This document shows, in pieces, positions 9,587-21,434 of a stretch of 64,000 nucleotides of DNA (position 1 is its first letter; each line of letters opens with the position of its first letter). Location: contig NZ_JACYTQ010000006.1 of NCBI RefSeq assembly GCF_014841125.1, positions 124,001 through 188,000 on the forward strand. Reading direction: 5' to 3'. The DNA is from Echinicola arenosa. Lineage in GTDB: Bacteria; Bacteroidota; Bacteroidia; Cytophagales; Cyclobacteriaceae. The translations under genes and the position numbers were made by a program. The notes below the pieces were generated by a model. That model worked only from the letters and a program-made list of their open reading frames with translations, was not told where the DNA came from and did not search any database.

Positions 9587-9931
9587 ATGCAAAGAAAAAA
9601 GAATAAGCAACCAAAATTGCACATCAAAACTGGAGATACTGTAAAAGTATTAGCAGGCGATGATAAAGGTAAGACTGGTAAAGTACTTTCGGTAAACTTG
9701 GAGAAGGGCAGAGCTATTGTTGAAGGACTTAACATGGTAACTAAGCATGTTAAACCTACAGCAAACAACCCTCAAGGAGGTATCGAAAAGAAAGAAGCTG
9801 CCATTCACGCAAGTAACCTTATGCTTGTAGATCCTAAAACTGGTGAAGCTACCAGAACAGGTAAGAAGCCAGGTGAAAATGGAAAATTAGTTAGATATTC
9901 TAAGAAAACCGGGGAGGTGATCAATGGCTAA
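9587..9931 (+). CDS. rplX: 50S ribosomal protein L24
   Basis: The 114-residue product is L24, an assembly-initiating protein with a KOW motif ([21 protein letters not shown]). The [19 protein letters not shown] segment follows. Its last eight bases overlap the start of rplE, and its final codons contain the strong Shine-Dalgarno sequence that appears to serve rplE. This is the only overlap in the ribosomal string. Confidence 0.98.
   Translation: MQRKKNKQPKLHIKTGDTVKVLAGDDKGKTGKVLSVNLEKGRAIVEGLNMVTKHVKPTANNPQGGIEKKEAAIHASNLMLVDPKTGEATRTGKKPGENGKLVRYSKKTGEVING
9913..9922 (+). promoter_or_regulatory. Extended Shine-Dalgarno sequence for rplE
   Basis: GGAGGTGATC at 9913-9922 is complementary over ten bases to the usual 3' end of 16S rRNA and sits just ahead of the rplE ATG at 9924. 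Neighbouring ribosomal genes in this string have A-rich leaders with no such motif. The bases also encode residues of the L24 C-terminus (GEVI), so coding constraint could contribute. Confidence 0.65.
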
Positions 9932-10484
9932 TCCTAGAGTAAAAGATAAATATTTAAAGGAAATTGCTCCTGCCCTAAAGGAGAAGTTCCAATATAAAAC
10001 AGTAATGCAGGTACCTAAGTTGACAAAAATTGTCCTTAACAAAGGTATCGGTGCAGCTGTTGCAGATAAGAAATTGGTAGACCAAGGTGTAGAAGAACTT
10101 TCATTGATCACTGGTCAAAAAGCGGTCGCTACTAAAGCCAAGAACTCTATCTCCAACTTTAAGTTGAGAGATGGAATGCCAATTGGTGCTAAAGTAACTC
10201 TTAGAGGAGATAAAATGTATGAATTCCTTGATAGGTTGACTACTGTAGCGCTTCCACGTGTAAGGGACTTTAAAGGTATCAGCGACAAAGGATTCGATGG
10301 TAGAGGTAATTATACCCTAGGTGTCACTGAGCAGATTATTTTCCCAGAAATCAGCATTGAGAAAGTGAACAGAATCTCTGGTATGGACATCACATTTGTG
10401 ACTACTGCCGATACAGATGAAGAGAGTTATGCTTTGTTGAAAGCTTTCGGGATGCCTTTTGTAAATAATAATAAAGAAGAATAA
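9924..10484 (+). CDS. rplE: 50S ribosomal protein L5
   Basis: The 186-residue product is L5, which binds 5S rRNA in the central protuberance and contacts P-site tRNA. The segments [32 protein letters not shown] and [16 protein letters not shown] are typical. It overlaps rplX by eight bases and is preceded by a near-perfect Shine-Dalgarno sequence, so it is probably translated by coupling or re-initiation. rpsN follows after two bases. Confidence 0.98.
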   Translation: MANPRVKDKYLKEIAPALKEKFQYKTVMQVPKLTKIVLNKGIGAAVADKKLVDQGVEELSLITGQKAVATKAKNSISNFKLRDGMPIGAKVTLRGDKMYEFLDRLTTVALPRVRDFKGISDKGFDGRGNYTLGVTEQIIFPEISIEKVNRISGMDITFVTTADTDEESYALLKAFGMPFVNNNKEE

Positions 10485-10486
10485 TT

Positions 10487-10756
10487 ATGGCAAGAGAGTC
10501 GATCAAAGCTCGTGAAAGAAAAAGAGAACGTCTTGTAGCAAAGTATGCCAAGAAGAGAGCTGAATTGAAAGCAGCTGGTGACTATGAAGCACTGGATAAA
10601 CTGCCAAAAAATGCATCTCCGGTAAGACTACACAACAGATGTAAATTGACTGGCCGTCCTAAAGGTTATATGAGGAAGTTTGGTATCAACAGGGTTACCT
10701 TTAGAGAAATGGCTTCTGCAGGGAAAATTCCTGGTATAACTAAGGCGAGCTGGTAA
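10487..10756 (+). CDS. rpsN: 30S ribosomal protein S14, zinc-free long form
   Basis: The 89-residue product is S14 of the long form. The C-terminal half ([28 protein letters not shown]) is diagnostic. It has a single cysteine and lacks the two CxxC pairs of the short zinc-binding form, so it needs no zinc. It is the last gene before an internal promoter that serves rpsH and the genes after it. Confidence 0.97.
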   Translation: MARESIKARERKRERLVAKYAKKRAELKAAGDYEALDKLPKNASPVRLHNRCKLTGRPKGYMRKFGINRVTFREMASAGKIPGITKASW

Positions 10757-10793
10757 AAATCAGATAAAAGTTTTTATTCTAAGAATCAATGTG

Positions 10794-10820
10794 TAACTTT
10801 GCACGCCCGAAAGAGCGTGC
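10794..10820 (+). promoter_or_regulatory. Internal promoter with palindrome ahead of rpsH
   Basis: TAACTTTG at 10794-10801 is a perfect -7 box; the expected -33 position (10771-10774) reads TTTT rather than TTTG. The final G begins a palindrome, GCACGC (10801-10806) and GCGTGC (10815-10820), that covers the probable start site. This spacer (82 bases) is the only long gap inside the S10-spc-alpha string, consistent with a second promoter. Confidence 0.6.
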
Positions 10821-10838
10821 AGTTAGACTTATATTAAT

Positions 10839-11234
10839 ATGACTGATCCAATAGCTGATTATTTGACCAGGTTGAGAAATGCCATAAAGGCTTCTCACCG
10901 TATCGTTGAGATACCTGCTTCTAATATCAAGAAGGAGATTACGAAGGTGCTTCATGATAAGGGTTATATCCAGAACTATAAGTTCGAGGACAATGGACCT
11001 CAAGGAACAATTAAAATTGCCTTGAAGTACAACCCTGCTACTAAGCAAAATGCCATCGTTAGTCTTTCTAGAGTAAGTAAGCCAGGTCTAAGAAAATACG
11101 CACCTAAAAATGAACTTCCTAGAGTAATCAACGGCCTAGGAATTGCGATTATCTCCACCTCTAAAGGTGTGATGACTGATAAAGAAGCCCGTACCGAAGG
11201 TATCGGCGGGGAAGTGCTTTGTTACGTATATTAA
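10839..11234 (+). CDS. rpsH: 30S ribosomal protein S8
   Basis: The 131-residue product is S8, a central-domain assembly protein. [18 protein letters not shown] and the C-terminal [11 protein letters not shown] are signatures. In E. coli S8 represses the spc operon by binding near rplE; no comparable site was looked for successfully here. It is the first gene after the internal promoter. Confidence 0.98.
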   Translation: MTDPIADYLTRLRNAIKASHRIVEIPASNIKKEITKVLHDKGYIQNYKFEDNGPQGTIKIALKYNPATKQNAIVSLSRVSKPGLRKYAPKNELPRVINGLGIAIISTSKGVMTDKEARTEGIGGEVLCYVY

Positions 11235-11244
11235 TAATACCGTT

Positions 11245-11802
11245 ATGTCAAGAATAGGTAAAAAACCAATAAATCTACCAGCGGGTGTTACTGTAGACGT
11301 GGCAACAGGAAATGTTGTTACTGTTAAAGGTCCCAAAGGTACACTATCTCAGGATGTGAATCCCGACATTGCCGTTGCGGTGGAAGACAATCAAGTAGTG
11401 TTGACCCGACCAACAGAATCGAAGAGACATAAGTCGCTTCATGGCCTGTATCGTTCTTTGATCAACAACATGGTTGTTGGTGTAAGTGAAGGTTACAAAA
11501 AAGAATTAGAACTAGTGGGTGTAGGTTACAAAGCCGCTAACCAAGGACAAGTGTTAGAACTTTCTCTTGGGTACTCTCATAGTATCTTTTTTGCTCTTCC
11601 TGAAGATATTAAAGTGAACGCTGAGACCCCAAAGGGTAAAAACCCATTGGTAACCCTAGAGGGTATTGATAAGGAATTGATCGGGCAAGTAGCCGCTAAA
11701 ATCAAGTCCCTACGTAAAGTAGAGCCATACAAAGGTAAAGGTATCCGCTTTGTAGGAGAGCAAATTAGACGTAAGGCTGGTAAAACTGCCGCTAAAAAAT
11801 AA
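11245..11802 (+). CDS. rplF: 50S ribosomal protein L6
   Basis: The 185-residue product is L6, near the sarcin-ricin loop and factor-binding site. MSRIGKKPINLPAGV, the SLINNMVVGVSEGY segment and the C-terminal EPYKGKGIRFVGEQIRRKAGK are diagnostic. Length is normal and rplR follows after seven bases. Confidence 0.98.
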   Translation: MSRIGKKPINLPAGVTVDVATGNVVTVKGPKGTLSQDVNPDIAVAVEDNQVVLTRPTESKRHKSLHGLYRSLINNMVVGVSEGYKKELELVGVGYKAANQGQVLELSLGYSHSIFFALPEDIKVNAETPKGKNPLVTLEGIDKELIGQVAAKIKSLRKVEPYKGKGIRFVGEQIRRKAGKTAAKK

Positions 11803-11809
11803 TTGAGAG

Positions 11810-12160
11810 ATGGCTTTTAATAAGAATTCAAGAAGACTTAGGATCAAGAGAAGCATCAGAAAGAAAATTTCTGGTACTGATAAAAGACCTCGTTTGTCCG
11901 TATTTAAAAGTAATACGGGAATATACGCTCAACTAATTGACGACCTTAAAGGTCACACGCTAGCACAAGCTTCTTCTAAGGAGCTTGGCGCTAAGGAAAA
12001 TGCTAATGTTTCCGTTTCTAAGGAAGTAGGTAAAAAGTTGGCAGAGCGTGCAGTAGCAGGCGGATTCACAGAAGTAGTTTTTGATAGAAGTGGCTACTTA
12101 TATCATGGTAATGTAAAAGCTCTTGCCGAAGGTGCAAGAGAAGGTGGCCTTAAATTTTAA
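11810..12160 (+). CDS. rplR: 50S ribosomal protein L18
   Basis: The 116-residue product is L18, a 5S rRNA-binding protein of the central protuberance. The [20 protein letters not shown] and [25 protein letters not shown] segments are typical. It is followed after six bases by rpsE in the normal spc order. Confidence 0.98.
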   Translation: MAFNKNSRRLRIKRSIRKKISGTDKRPRLSVFKSNTGIYAQLIDDLKGHTLAQASSKELGAKENANVSVSKEVGKKLAERAVAGGFTEVVFDRSGYLYHGNVKALAEGAREGGLKF

Positions 12161-12166
12161 TTAATT

Positions 12167-12685
12167 ATGTCCCAGTTAAGAAAAAAACCCATTAGGGCAA
12201 CAGATACAGAGCTTAAAGAAAAAGTAGTAGCTATCAACCGAGTAGCAAAAGTAGTGAAAGGTGGTAGAAGATTCTCTTTTTCTGCTATAGTAGTTGTAGG
12301 AGATGGTAACGGTGTCGTGGGATTCGGCTTAGGAAAAGCTAATGAGGTTACCGATGCTATTACCAAAGGTATAGAGGACGCTAAGAAGAGTTTGGTGCAA
12401 GTGCCGATCTTAAAAGGAACTATTCCTCATGAAGCTATCGGTAAATTCGGTGGTGGCTTGGTATTGATCAAGCCAGCTGCAGCAGGTACTGGAGTTATAG
12501 CTGGTGGTGCGATGCGTGCTGTATTGGAGAGTGCTGGTGTTACAGATGTATTGGCTAAGTCCAAAGGATCTTCTAACCCTCACAACGTGGTTAAAGCTAC
12601 CATTGATGCCTTGTCTCAAATGAGAGATGCAATCGCGGTTTCACAACAACGTGGAGTTAAATTATCAAAAGTATTTAACGGGTAA
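12167..12685 (+). CDS. rpsE: 30S ribosomal protein S5
   Basis: The 172-residue product is S5, part of the mRNA entry tunnel and important for accuracy. The double-stranded-RNA-binding N-domain ([19 protein letters not shown]) and the [19 protein letters not shown] helix are clear. The C-domain holds [20 protein letters not shown]. The gene stops four bases before the rpmD start. Confidence 0.98.
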   Translation: MSQLRKKPIRATDTELKEKVVAINRVAKVVKGGRRFSFSAIVVVGDGNGVVGFGLGKANEVTDAITKGIEDAKKSLVQVPILKGTIPHEAIGKFGGGLVLIKPAAAGTGVIAGGAMRAVLESAGVTDVLAKSKGSSNPHNVVKATIDALSQMRDAIAVSQQRGVKLSKVFNG

Positions 12686-12689
12686 GATC

Positions 12690-12869
12690 ATGGCGAAGGT
12701 AAAAGTAACGCAAATCAAAAGCACGATAAATAGACCAAAGAACCAAAAAGCAACTATGGTTGCTTTGGGACTTGGTAAAATCAACAAATCTGTAGAAGTG
12801 GAAAATACTCCTCAGATTTCTGGAATGATAAGAAAAGTTAGTCACCTTGTAAAAGTGGAGGAAGCCTAA
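12690..12869 (+). CDS. rpmD: 50S ribosomal protein L30
   Basis: The 59-residue product starting at ATG 12690 is L30: [19 protein letters not shown], then [17 protein letters not shown] longer open frame exists upstream but lies inside rpsE and has no family similarity, so the ATG four bases after the rpsE stop is chosen. rplO follows after two bases. Confidence 0.97.
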   Translation: MAKVKVTQIKSTINRPKNQKATMVALGLGKINKSVEVENTPQISGMIRKVSHLVKVEEA

Positions 12870-12871
12870 TT

Positions 12872-13318
12872 ATGAAACTACATACATTACAACCCGCTAA
12901 AGGTTCTGTAAAAAACCGAAAAAGAATCGGTAGAGGTACAGGGTCTGGTAGAGGAGGAACGTCTACAAGAGGTCACAAAGGTGCTCAATCAAGATCTGGT
13001 TACAGCCGGAAATTGGGTTTTGAAGGTGGTCAGATGCCGCTTCAAAGAAGAGTTCCTAAGTTTGGCTTCAAGAGTCTTAATAGAATCGAATGCAAACCAA
13101 TTAATTTAGATGTATTACAATCAGTAGCTGAAAAGCTTAATACTGATACTGTTACATTTGATACTTTGGTGGAAAATGGATTGGTTTCTAAAAAAGATGT
13201 TGTAAAAGTCCTAGGAAGAGGCGAACTTACGGCGAAATTAAACGTAAGTGCACATTATTTCTCAGCTTCTGCTACAGAAACCATCGAAAAACTGGGCGGA
13301 ACTGTTAACAAGATTTAA
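12872..13318 (+). CDS. rplO: 50S ribosomal protein L15
   Basis: The 148-residue product is L15, a late-binding protein that organises 23S rRNA domains. The N-terminal basic and glycine-rich stretch KNRKRIGRGTGSGRGGTST and the GFEGGQMPLQRRVPKFGF segment are diagnostic. It is followed after three bases by secY, the standard arrangement. Confidence 0.98.
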   Translation: MKLHTLQPAKGSVKNRKRIGRGTGSGRGGTSTRGHKGAQSRSGYSRKLGFEGGQMPLQRRVPKFGFKSLNRIECKPINLDVLQSVAEKLNTDTVTFDTLVENGLVSKKDVVKVLGRGELTAKLNVSAHYFSASATETIEKLGGTVNKI

Positions 13319-13321
13319 CAA

Positions 13322-14638
13322 ATGAAAAAATTTATCTCAACAGTTAAGAATATCTTTTCTATTGAAGATTTAAGGATCCGTATCCTGAATACAATCGGTT
13401 TTCTGATTGTATTCAGATTGGGTTCTTACATCGTATTACCAGGAGTAGATCCGAGCCAGCTAAGAGCCTCCTCAGAGGGTATATTTGGTTTGATTGACAC
13501 ATTCTTGGGAGGAGCATTTAGTAATGCTTCTATCTTTGGATTAGGTATTATGCCTTATATTTCTGCTTCCATTGTGTTGCAACTATTAACTGTTGGAGTT
13601 CCTTATTTCCAAAAACTTCAAAAGGAAGGTGAGTCTGGAAGGAAAAGAATCAATCAAATCACAAGGGTATTGACGATTCTAATCACTTTGGCTCAAGGCA
13701 TTGGTTATATCAAGGCTACAATTCCTGCTGAAGCGATTATGGTGAGCAATGTATTGTTCGTATTCAGTTCATTGGTATTATTGGTTTCTGGAACCATGTT
13801 CTGCATGTGGCTAGGAGAGAAAATTACTGAAAAAGGAATTGGAAACGGGATTTCAATGCTGATCATGATCGGTATCATATCAAGCTTACCTGGAGCGATT
13901 ATCGCTGAAACAGTATCTAAAGGTACATCAGGCATGCTGTTGTTATTGATCGAAGCTGCGGTTCTTTTCTTTGTAGTGGTTGGGGTAGTTGCCTTAACAG
14001 AAGCTACTAGGAGAATTCCAGTTCAATATGCTAAGCAAGTAGTAGGAGGTAAGGTTTATGGTGGTCAGCGTCAGTATATCCCTATCAAGGTGAATGCTTC
14101 AGGAGTTATGCCAATCATCTTTGCGCAGTCTTTGATGTTTGTACCTGCTTTGATTGCTCAAGTATGGTCATCAGAAAGTGATATTGCCAATTATATTGGA
14201 AGTACCTTTAGTAATCCGACATCTTGGCAGTATAATTTGGTGTTTGCTATTATGATTATCCTTTTCACATTCTTCTACACGGCAATTACGGTTAACCCTG
14301 AACAGATTGCTGAGGATATGAAGAGAAATGGTGGTTTTGTTCCTGGTGTAAAGCCTGGTGCTCCAACCGCTGACTTTATAGATAACATCATTTCCAGAAT
14401 TACCTTGCCAGGTGCAGTGTTATTAGCTCTTGTGGCAATTATGCCAGCTTTTGCTATGATAGCTGGAGTGGGTAACCAATTTGCCCAGTTCTATGGAGGT
14501 ACTTCTCTTTTGATTATGGTGGGTGTAATCATGGATACTTTAAGACAAATCGAAAGTTATCTATTGATGAGACACTATGAAGGAATGATGAAAAGTGGCA
14601 ACATGAAGAACAATCCTTCTAATTACGCAGTAGCATAA
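13322..14638 (+). CDS. secY: Protein translocase channel subunit SecY
   Basis: The 438-residue protein is the pore-forming subunit of the Sec translocon in the inner membrane. About ten hydrophobic segments are visible, with the plug region near GIFGLIDTFLGG, the LGIMPYISASIVLQLL segment of helix 2, and the GMFCMWLGEKITEKGIGNG loop. EATRRIPVQYAKQVVGG lies in the cytosolic loop that binds SecA and ribosome. Length is usual. It follows rplO closely and is followed after one base by map. Confidence 0.98.
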   Translation: MKKFISTVKNIFSIEDLRIRILNTIGFLIVFRLGSYIVLPGVDPSQLRASSEGIFGLIDTFLGGAFSNASIFGLGIMPYISASIVLQLLTVGVPYFQKLQKEGESGRKRINQITRVLTILITLAQGIGYIKATIPAEAIMVSNVLFVFSSLVLLVSGTMFCMWLGEKITEKGIGNGISMLIMIGIISSLPGAIIAETVSKGTSGMLLLLIEAAVLFFVVVGVVALTEATRRIPVQYAKQVVGGKVYGGQRQYIPIKVNASGVMPIIFAQSLMFVPALIAQVWSSESDIANYIGSTFSNPTSWQYNLVFAIMIILFTFFYTAITVNPEQIAEDMKRNGGFVPGVKPGAPTADFIDNIISRITLPGAVLLALVAIMPAFAMIAGVGNQFAQFYGGTSLLIMVGVIMDTLRQIESYLLMRHYEGMMKSGNMKNNPSNYAVA

Positions 14639-14639
14639 T

Positions 14640-15413
14640 ATGATACATTACAAGACTTCTGATGAAGTCCAGTTAATAAAGGAGAGTGCTCAAATATTAG
14701 GTAAGGCTCACGGAGAAGTAGCCAAACTTGTAAAGGAAGGGGTAAAGACCTCTTACTTAGATAAAATAGCTGAAGAATTTATAAGGGATCACGGAGGTGT
14801 ACCTTCTTTTAAAGGATACAATGGTTTTCCCGCATCACTTTGTATTTCCGTGAATGAAGTAGTCGTTCATGGTTTTCCAAGTGATTATGTTTTGAAAGAT
14901 GGCGATATAATCTCAATAGATTGTGGAGTCTTTCACCAAGGTTTTCATAGCGATTCCGCTTATACTTACCCTGTCGGTGAAGTTTCCAAAAAAGTATTGT
15001 CGTTGCTCAAAGCAACAAAAGAGTCATTGTATCTCGGTATTGAAAAGGCTGTTTTTGGGAACAGGATTGGTGACGTAGGCAATGCCATACAAAAGTTTGT
15101 AGAAGCCAAGGGCTACACAGTAGTACGAGAGCTTGTAGGACATGGAGTTGGCAAGAGTCTTCACGAATCCCCAGAGGTTCCTAATTATGGAAAAAAAGGA
15201 AGTGGTCCTTTGTTGAAAAACGGGATGGTAATAGCCATTGAGCCAATGGTCAACTTAGGCACGAGGAATGTCGTCCAAGAAAGAGATGGATGGACTATCC
15301 GAACTGCTGACAGAAAGCCTTCGGCGCATTATGAGCATACCGTAGCGATATTTGAAGATAGGACTGAAATACTAACTACGCATCAATACATAGAAGAAAA
15401 TTTTAAATTCTAA
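14640..15413 (+). CDS. map: Type I methionine aminopeptidase
   Basis: The 257-residue enzyme removes the initiator methionine from nascent proteins. The pita-bread fold ligands are visible: His77 in NEVVVHGFP, Asp94 in SIDCGVF, Asp105 in HSDSAYT, the histidine in [10 protein letters not shown], the glutamate in IAIEPMVN and a last glutamate near the C-terminus. These bind the two catalytic metal ions. It starts one base after secY and ends two bases before infA, so export, N-terminal processing and initiation are co-transcribed. Confidence 0.97.
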   Translation: MIHYKTSDEVQLIKESAQILGKAHGEVAKLVKEGVKTSYLDKIAEEFIRDHGGVPSFKGYNGFPASLCISVNEVVVHGFPSDYVLKDGDIISIDCGVFHQGFHSDSAYTYPVGEVSKKVLSLLKATKESLYLGIEKAVFGNRIGDVGNAIQKFVEAKGYTVVRELVGHGVGKSLHESPEVPNYGKKGSGPLLKNGMVIAIEPMVNLGTRNVVQERDGWTIRTADRKPSAHYEHTVAIFEDRTEILTTHQYIEENFKF

Positions 15414-15415
15414 AT

Positions 15416-15634
15416 ATGGCTAAACAAGCATCTATCGAGCAAGATGGTACTATAATAGAAGCGTTATCCAACGCTATGTTTAAAGTGGAACTGGAGAATG
15501 GACATCAATTGATTGCTCATATTTCCGGTAAGATGAGAATGAATTACATTAAGATCCTCCCTGGAGATAGAGTTAAGTTAGAAATGTCTCCATACGATCT
15601 TTCAAAAGGCAGAATTGTATATCGATATAAATAA
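15416..15634 (+). CDS. infA: Translation initiation factor IF-1
   Basis: The 72-residue product is IF-1, an OB-fold protein that blocks the A site during initiation. [29 protein letters not shown] and the [30 protein letters not shown] end are near-universal. Length is exactly that of the family. It lies six bases upstream of rpmJ. Confidence 0.98.
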   Translation: MAKQASIEQDGTIIEALSNAMFKVELENGHQLIAHISGKMRMNYIKILPGDRVKLEMSPYDLSKGRIVYRYK

Positions 15635-15640
15635 AATGTC

Positions 15641-15757
15641 ATGAAAGTTAAGGCATCTATTAAGAAGAGAAGTGTAGACTGTAAAGTGATCAGAAGAAAA
15701 GGAAAGCTTTACGTCATCAACAAGAAGAATCCTAAGTTTAAACAAAGACAAGGTTAA
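15641..15757 (+). CDS. rpmJ: 50S ribosomal protein L36, cysteine-poor form
   Basis: A 38-residue frame from ATG 15641 to TAA 15757 encodes L36: it begins [11 protein letters not shown], continues [14 protein letters not shown] and ends NPKFKQRQG. Only one of the zinc ligands of the C3H form remains (Cys14); the others are replaced, so it is the zinc-independent type. The ATG at 15636 is followed at once by a stop and is not used. It starts six bases after infA and ends five bases before rpsM. Confidence 0.95.
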   Translation: MKVKASIKKRSVDCKVIRRKGKLYVINKKNPKFKQRQG

Positions 15758-15762
15758 AAATT

Positions 15763-16140
15763 ATGGCAAGAATTGCAGGTGTTGACATTCCCGACAATAA
15801 GCGCGGTGAGATTGGCTTGACCTATATTTTTGGTATAGGTAGAAGCTCTGCTAGAGCGATCCTTACAAAAGCAGGAATATCGTTTGATAAAAAAGCCGGT
15901 GAGTGGACAGATGATGAATCTACCGCTATTAGAAATATTATCGCAGAAGAATTCAAGACTGAAGGTGTTTTGAAATCTGAGATACAGTTGAGCATCAAAA
16001 GATTGATGGATATTGGTTGTTACAGAGGTCTTCGTCACAGAAAAGGACTTCCTGTAAGAGGTCAGAAGACTAAGAACAACGCTAGAACTAGAAAAGGTAA
16101 GAGAAAGACTGTTGCTAACAAGAAGAAAGCAACTAAATAA
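15763..16140 (+). CDS. rpsM: 30S ribosomal protein S13
   Basis: The 125-residue product is S13, which forms bridges to the large subunit and contacts P-site tRNA with its tail. [19 protein letters not shown] and [23 protein letters not shown] are signatures. It opens the alpha cluster after rpmJ. Confidence 0.98.
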   Translation: MARIAGVDIPDNKRGEIGLTYIFGIGRSSARAILTKAGISFDKKAGEWTDDESTAIRNIIAEEFKTEGVLKSEIQLSIKRLMDIGCYRGLRHRKGLPVRGQKTKNNARTRKGKRKTVANKKKATK

Positions 16141-16155
16141 ATCTTGATATAGATT

Positions 16156-16554
16156 ATGGCTCAGAGAAGAAACGATAAAGCTAAAGGAAAAAAGAGAGTT
16201 GTTAAGGTTGAAGCTGTAGGCCAAGCCCACATCAAAGCTTCTTTTAACAACATCATCATTTCCATTACCAACAATGCAGGTCAGGTGATTTCATGGGCAT
16301 CTGCCGGTAAAATGGGCTTCAGAGGTTCTAAAAAGAACACTCCTTATGCAGCTCAAATGGCAGCTCAGAACTGTGGACAAGTGGCATACGACCTTGGCTT
16401 GAGAAAAATTGAAGTGTTTGTAAAAGGTCCTGGTGCTGGTAGAGAATCTGCTATCAGAACATTGCAAAATGTAGGTCTTGATGTAACTACGATTATAGAT
16501 GTGACTCCGCTTCCTCACAATGGTTGTCGTCCTCCAAAACGTAGAAGAGTTTAA
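16156..16554 (+). CDS. rpsK: 30S ribosomal protein S11
   Basis: The 132-residue product is S11, located on the platform near the E site. The segments [36 protein letters not shown] and the C-terminal [16 protein letters not shown] are diagnostic. The second contains the Asn-Gly-like region that is often isomerised in other bacteria. Length is usual. Confidence 0.98.
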   Translation: MAQRRNDKAKGKKRVVKVEAVGQAHIKASFNNIIISITNNAGQVISWASAGKMGFRGSKKNTPYAAQMAAQNCGQVAYDLGLRKIEVFVKGPGAGRESAIRTLQNVGLDVTTIIDVTPLPHNGCRPPKRRRV

Positions 16555-16572
16555 TTTAACTAAGAAATAAGA

Positions 16573-17175
16573 ATGGCTAGATATAGAGGTCCAAAAGCGA
16601 AAATTTCTAGAAAATTCGGAGAGCCTATAGAAGGACAAAGCAAGGCACTTCAGAAGAAAAACTATCCTCCTGGTCAACACGGAAGAGGTAGAAGAAAGAA
16701 GCAATCAGAATATGCTATTCAGCTTGCTGAAAAGCAAAAAGCAAAATACATCTACGGCGTTTTGGAGAGACAATTCTCAAAAATGTTTGATATCGCTTCC
16801 AGAAAGCAAGGTATTACAGGTGAGAACCTTCTACAATTGTTGGAAGCTCGTCTGGATAACACTGTTTTCAGATTGGGTATCGCTCCAACTCGTAGAGGAG
16901 CAAGACAATTAGTTTCTCACAAGCATATCTTGGTAAATGGTGAATTGGTTAACATTCCATCATATACTTTGAAGCCTGGTGACATTGTATCTGTTAGAGA
17001 GAGATCTAAGTCTCTTGAAGCAATTACTTCTAGTCTTGCGGGTAGAGCAAATCGCTACTCATGGTTAGAGTGGGATAATAATTCGTTAGCTGGTAAGTTT
17101 GTAAGTATCCCTGTAAGAGAGGATATCCCTGAGAATATCAAGGAACAACTTATCGTCGAACTATACTCTAAGTAA
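16573..17175 (+). CDS. rpsD: 30S ribosomal protein S4, cysteine-free form
   Basis: The 200-residue product is S4, a primary 16S rRNA binder and, in many bacteria, the autoregulator of the alpha operon. [17 protein letters not shown], the [17 protein letters not shown] segment and the S4 domain ([13 protein letters not shown], then [11 protein letters not shown]) are clear. The N-terminal zinc-binding cysteines found in some S4 proteins are absent. It is followed after 34 bases by rpoA. Confidence 0.98.
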   Translation: MARYRGPKAKISRKFGEPIEGQSKALQKKNYPPGQHGRGRRKKQSEYAIQLAEKQKAKYIYGVLERQFSKMFDIASRKQGITGENLLQLLEARLDNTVFRLGIAPTRRGARQLVSHKHILVNGELVNIPSYTLKPGDIVSVRERSKSLEAITSSLAGRANRYSWLEWDNNSLAGKFVSIPVREDIPENIKEQLIVELYSK

Positions 17176-17209
17176 TAACTAAACTTTCTGACTTAAAAGA
17201 ACTATTGAT

Positions 17210-18199
17210 ATGTCCATACTTGCATTTCAAATGCCCGAAAAAGTGGTGATGGAAAAAGCTGATGACTTCCACGGCTTATTCACCTTTAAACCACTAGAAA
17301 AAGGTTACGGGGTTACAATTGGTAATGCGCTGAGAAGAATCTTGCTCTCTTCCCTAGAGGGCTACGCCATCACCTCGGTGAAATTACCTGGTGTAGTTCA
17401 TGAATTCTCTACTATTGAAGGCGTTGTGGAAGACGTTACTGATATTATTCTTAACCTTAAGCAGGTTAGGTTTAAGAAAATCCACGACTCTATAGATGGT
17501 AAGATTACTGTGGAAGTCAAGAACCAAGATGTGTTTACAGCTGGAGATATCGCTAAGTTCACCTCTTCATTTGAGGTTTTGAACCCAGATTTGGTTATCT
17601 GCCACTTGGACGACTCTAAGAGCTTTGAAATAGAGCTTACTGTAGAAAAGGGTAGAGGATACCTTCCTGCAGAAGAGTCAAAGCCCAAAGAGCAGGTGTT
17701 CGGAGTTATTCCGATTGACGCTATCTTTACTCCTATCAAGAATGTAAAGTACAGCGTGGAGAACACAAGGGTAGAGCAAAAGACTGACTTTGAGAAGTTG
17801 ATTCTTGAGGTAACTACAGACGGTTCTATTCACCCAGAGAAAGCGTTGCAGGAGTCTGCAAAGATCCTTATCCAACACTTTATGCTGTTCTCTGACCAAA
17901 CTATGGTTATTGATACTCCAGGTGGTGATTCACCTGAGCCGATTGATGAAGAATTCTTGCATATGCGTAAGTTGCTAAAGACTCCGCTTAGCGATCTTGA
18001 TCTTTCTGTTAGGGCGTTTAACTGCTTGAAAGCTGCTGATGTGAAAACATTGGGAGACTTAGCAAGATTGGAGATTTCTGATATGATGAAATTCAGAAAC
18101 TTCGGTAAAAAATCCCTTGCTGAATTGGAACAATTGATCCAAGAAAAAGGACTACAGTTCGGCATGGACATATCTAAGTATAAACTTGACGAAGAATAA
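17210..18199 (+). CDS. rpoA: RNA polymerase alpha subunit
   Basis: The 329-residue protein is alpha. The N-terminal dimerisation domain has [23 protein letters not shown], with which beta and beta' assemble. The C-terminal domain ([21 protein letters not shown], then [16 protein letters not shown]) binds UP elements and activators. The linker is acidic. Length is usual. Its place between rpsD and rplQ is standard. Confidence 0.98.
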   Translation: MSILAFQMPEKVVMEKADDFHGLFTFKPLEKGYGVTIGNALRRILLSSLEGYAITSVKLPGVVHEFSTIEGVVEDVTDIILNLKQVRFKKIHDSIDGKITVEVKNQDVFTAGDIAKFTSSFEVLNPDLVICHLDDSKSFEIELTVEKGRGYLPAEESKPKEQVFGVIPIDAIFTPIKNVKYSVENTRVEQKTDFEKLILEVTTDGSIHPEKALQESAKILIQHFMLFSDQTMVIDTPGGDSPEPIDEEFLHMRKLLKTPLSDLDLSVRAFNCLKAADVKTLGDLARLEISDMMKFRNFGKKSLAELEQLIQEKGLQFGMDISKYKLDEE

Positions 18200-18205
18200 T
18201 AAAAG

Positions 18206-18739
18206 ATGAGACACGGTAAGAAATTTAATCACCTTGGCAGGAAGGCTTCTCATAGGAAAGCTATGCTTTCTAACATGGCTGCCTCTCTGATTCTTCACAA
18301 GCGTATTTCTACTACGCTTGCCAAGGCCAAGGAGTTGAGGAAATATGTAGAGCCTCTAGTGACTAGAGCCAAAGAAGATACTACGCATAACAGACGTATT
18401 GCATTTTCTTATTTGCAAAGCAAAGAAGCTATCAAAGCTTTGTTTGGTGAAGTAATTGAGAAAGTAGCTAATAGACCAGGTGGATATACCAGAATCATTA
18501 AAACTGGATTCCGTCTTGGTGATAATGCTGAAATGTGTATCATCGAATTGGTTGATTTCAACGAATTGATGTTGAAAGAAGCTAAGCCAGAAGTTAAGAA
18601 AACCAGAAGAAGCCGAAGAGGTACTGGTAAATCAGCTGAGGCAACCGGTGCTACAGAAGTTAAAGCAGAAGATGCTGGTGCTTCTGAAGATAAAGCAGCA
18701 GATAGCGATGCAGGTTCAGAAACTGAAAAGTCTGAATAA
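18206..18739 (+). CDS. rplQ: 50S ribosomal protein L17 with acidic C-terminal extension
   Basis: The first 120 or so residues are normal L17 ([21 protein letters not shown], then the [19 protein letters not shown] segment). The remaining 50-odd residues form a low-complexity tail rich in Ala, Glu, Asp and Ser (for instance [19 protein letters not shown]) that is absent from the proteobacterial protein. Such tails are known in Bacteroidota; their role is not established. It closes the alpha cluster and is followed by a terminator. Confidence 0.97.
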   Translation: MRHGKKFNHLGRKASHRKAMLSNMAASLILHKRISTTLAKAKELRKYVEPLVTRAKEDTTHNRRIAFSYLQSKEAIKALFGEVIEKVANRPGGYTRIIKTGFRLGDNAEMCIIELVDFNELMLKEAKPEVKKTRRSRRGTGKSAEATGATEVKAEDAGASEDKAADSDAGSETEKSE

Positions 18740-18765
18740 TAAATGCATTCATTATATTAAATATA

Positions 18766-18799
18766 AAGAGGGGTTGGACTTTGGTTCAATCCCTTTTTT
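18766..18799 (+). terminator. Intrinsic terminator of the ribosomal gene string
   Basis: GGGGTTGGAC (18770-18779) pairs with GTTCAATCCC (18784-18793), using two G-U pairs, and is followed by TTTTTT. It lies about 30 bases after rplQ. Confidence 0.85.
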
Positions 18800-18843
18800 A
18801 TTATCCTTTTGAAAATTATCCTGTCTCTTAGTGATAAAATCCT

Positions 18844-18851
18844 TAAATTTG
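18844..18851 (+). promoter_or_regulatory. -7 promoter box upstream of carA
   Basis: TAAATTTG matches the Bacteroidota -7 consensus and sits 18 bases before the carA ATG, giving a very short leader. A matching -33 TTTG at the right spacing is not obvious. Confidence 0.45.
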
Positions 18852-18869
18852 GGCATTCAATTTCAATAA

Positions 18870-21267
<2,398 letters not shown>

Positions 21268-21289
21268 TATAAAACATTTTAAGTTTTAG

Positions 21290-21317
21290 AAGCATCCGCC
21301 TTGGCGGATGCTTTTTT
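21290..21317 (+). terminator. Intrinsic terminator after eno
   Basis: AGCATCCGCC (21291-21300) and GGCGGATGCT (21303-21312) form a GC-rich stem with a very tight loop, followed by TTTTTG. Confidence 0.92.
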
Positions 21318-21434
21318 GTTTTATATCCTTTGAAACTTATGGTTTTGTGGCATTCCTTGCCTATTTTGTATAAAGTTACTGGATCGTTAGTCATTTCTAT
21401 TCCCTATATTTGTTCCAATTAAACTTTCAAAGCC

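Noticed and set aside
12627-12689. Upstream extension of rpmD
   Set aside because: The added residues overlap rpsE and have no L30 similarity; ATG 12690 gives the normal length.
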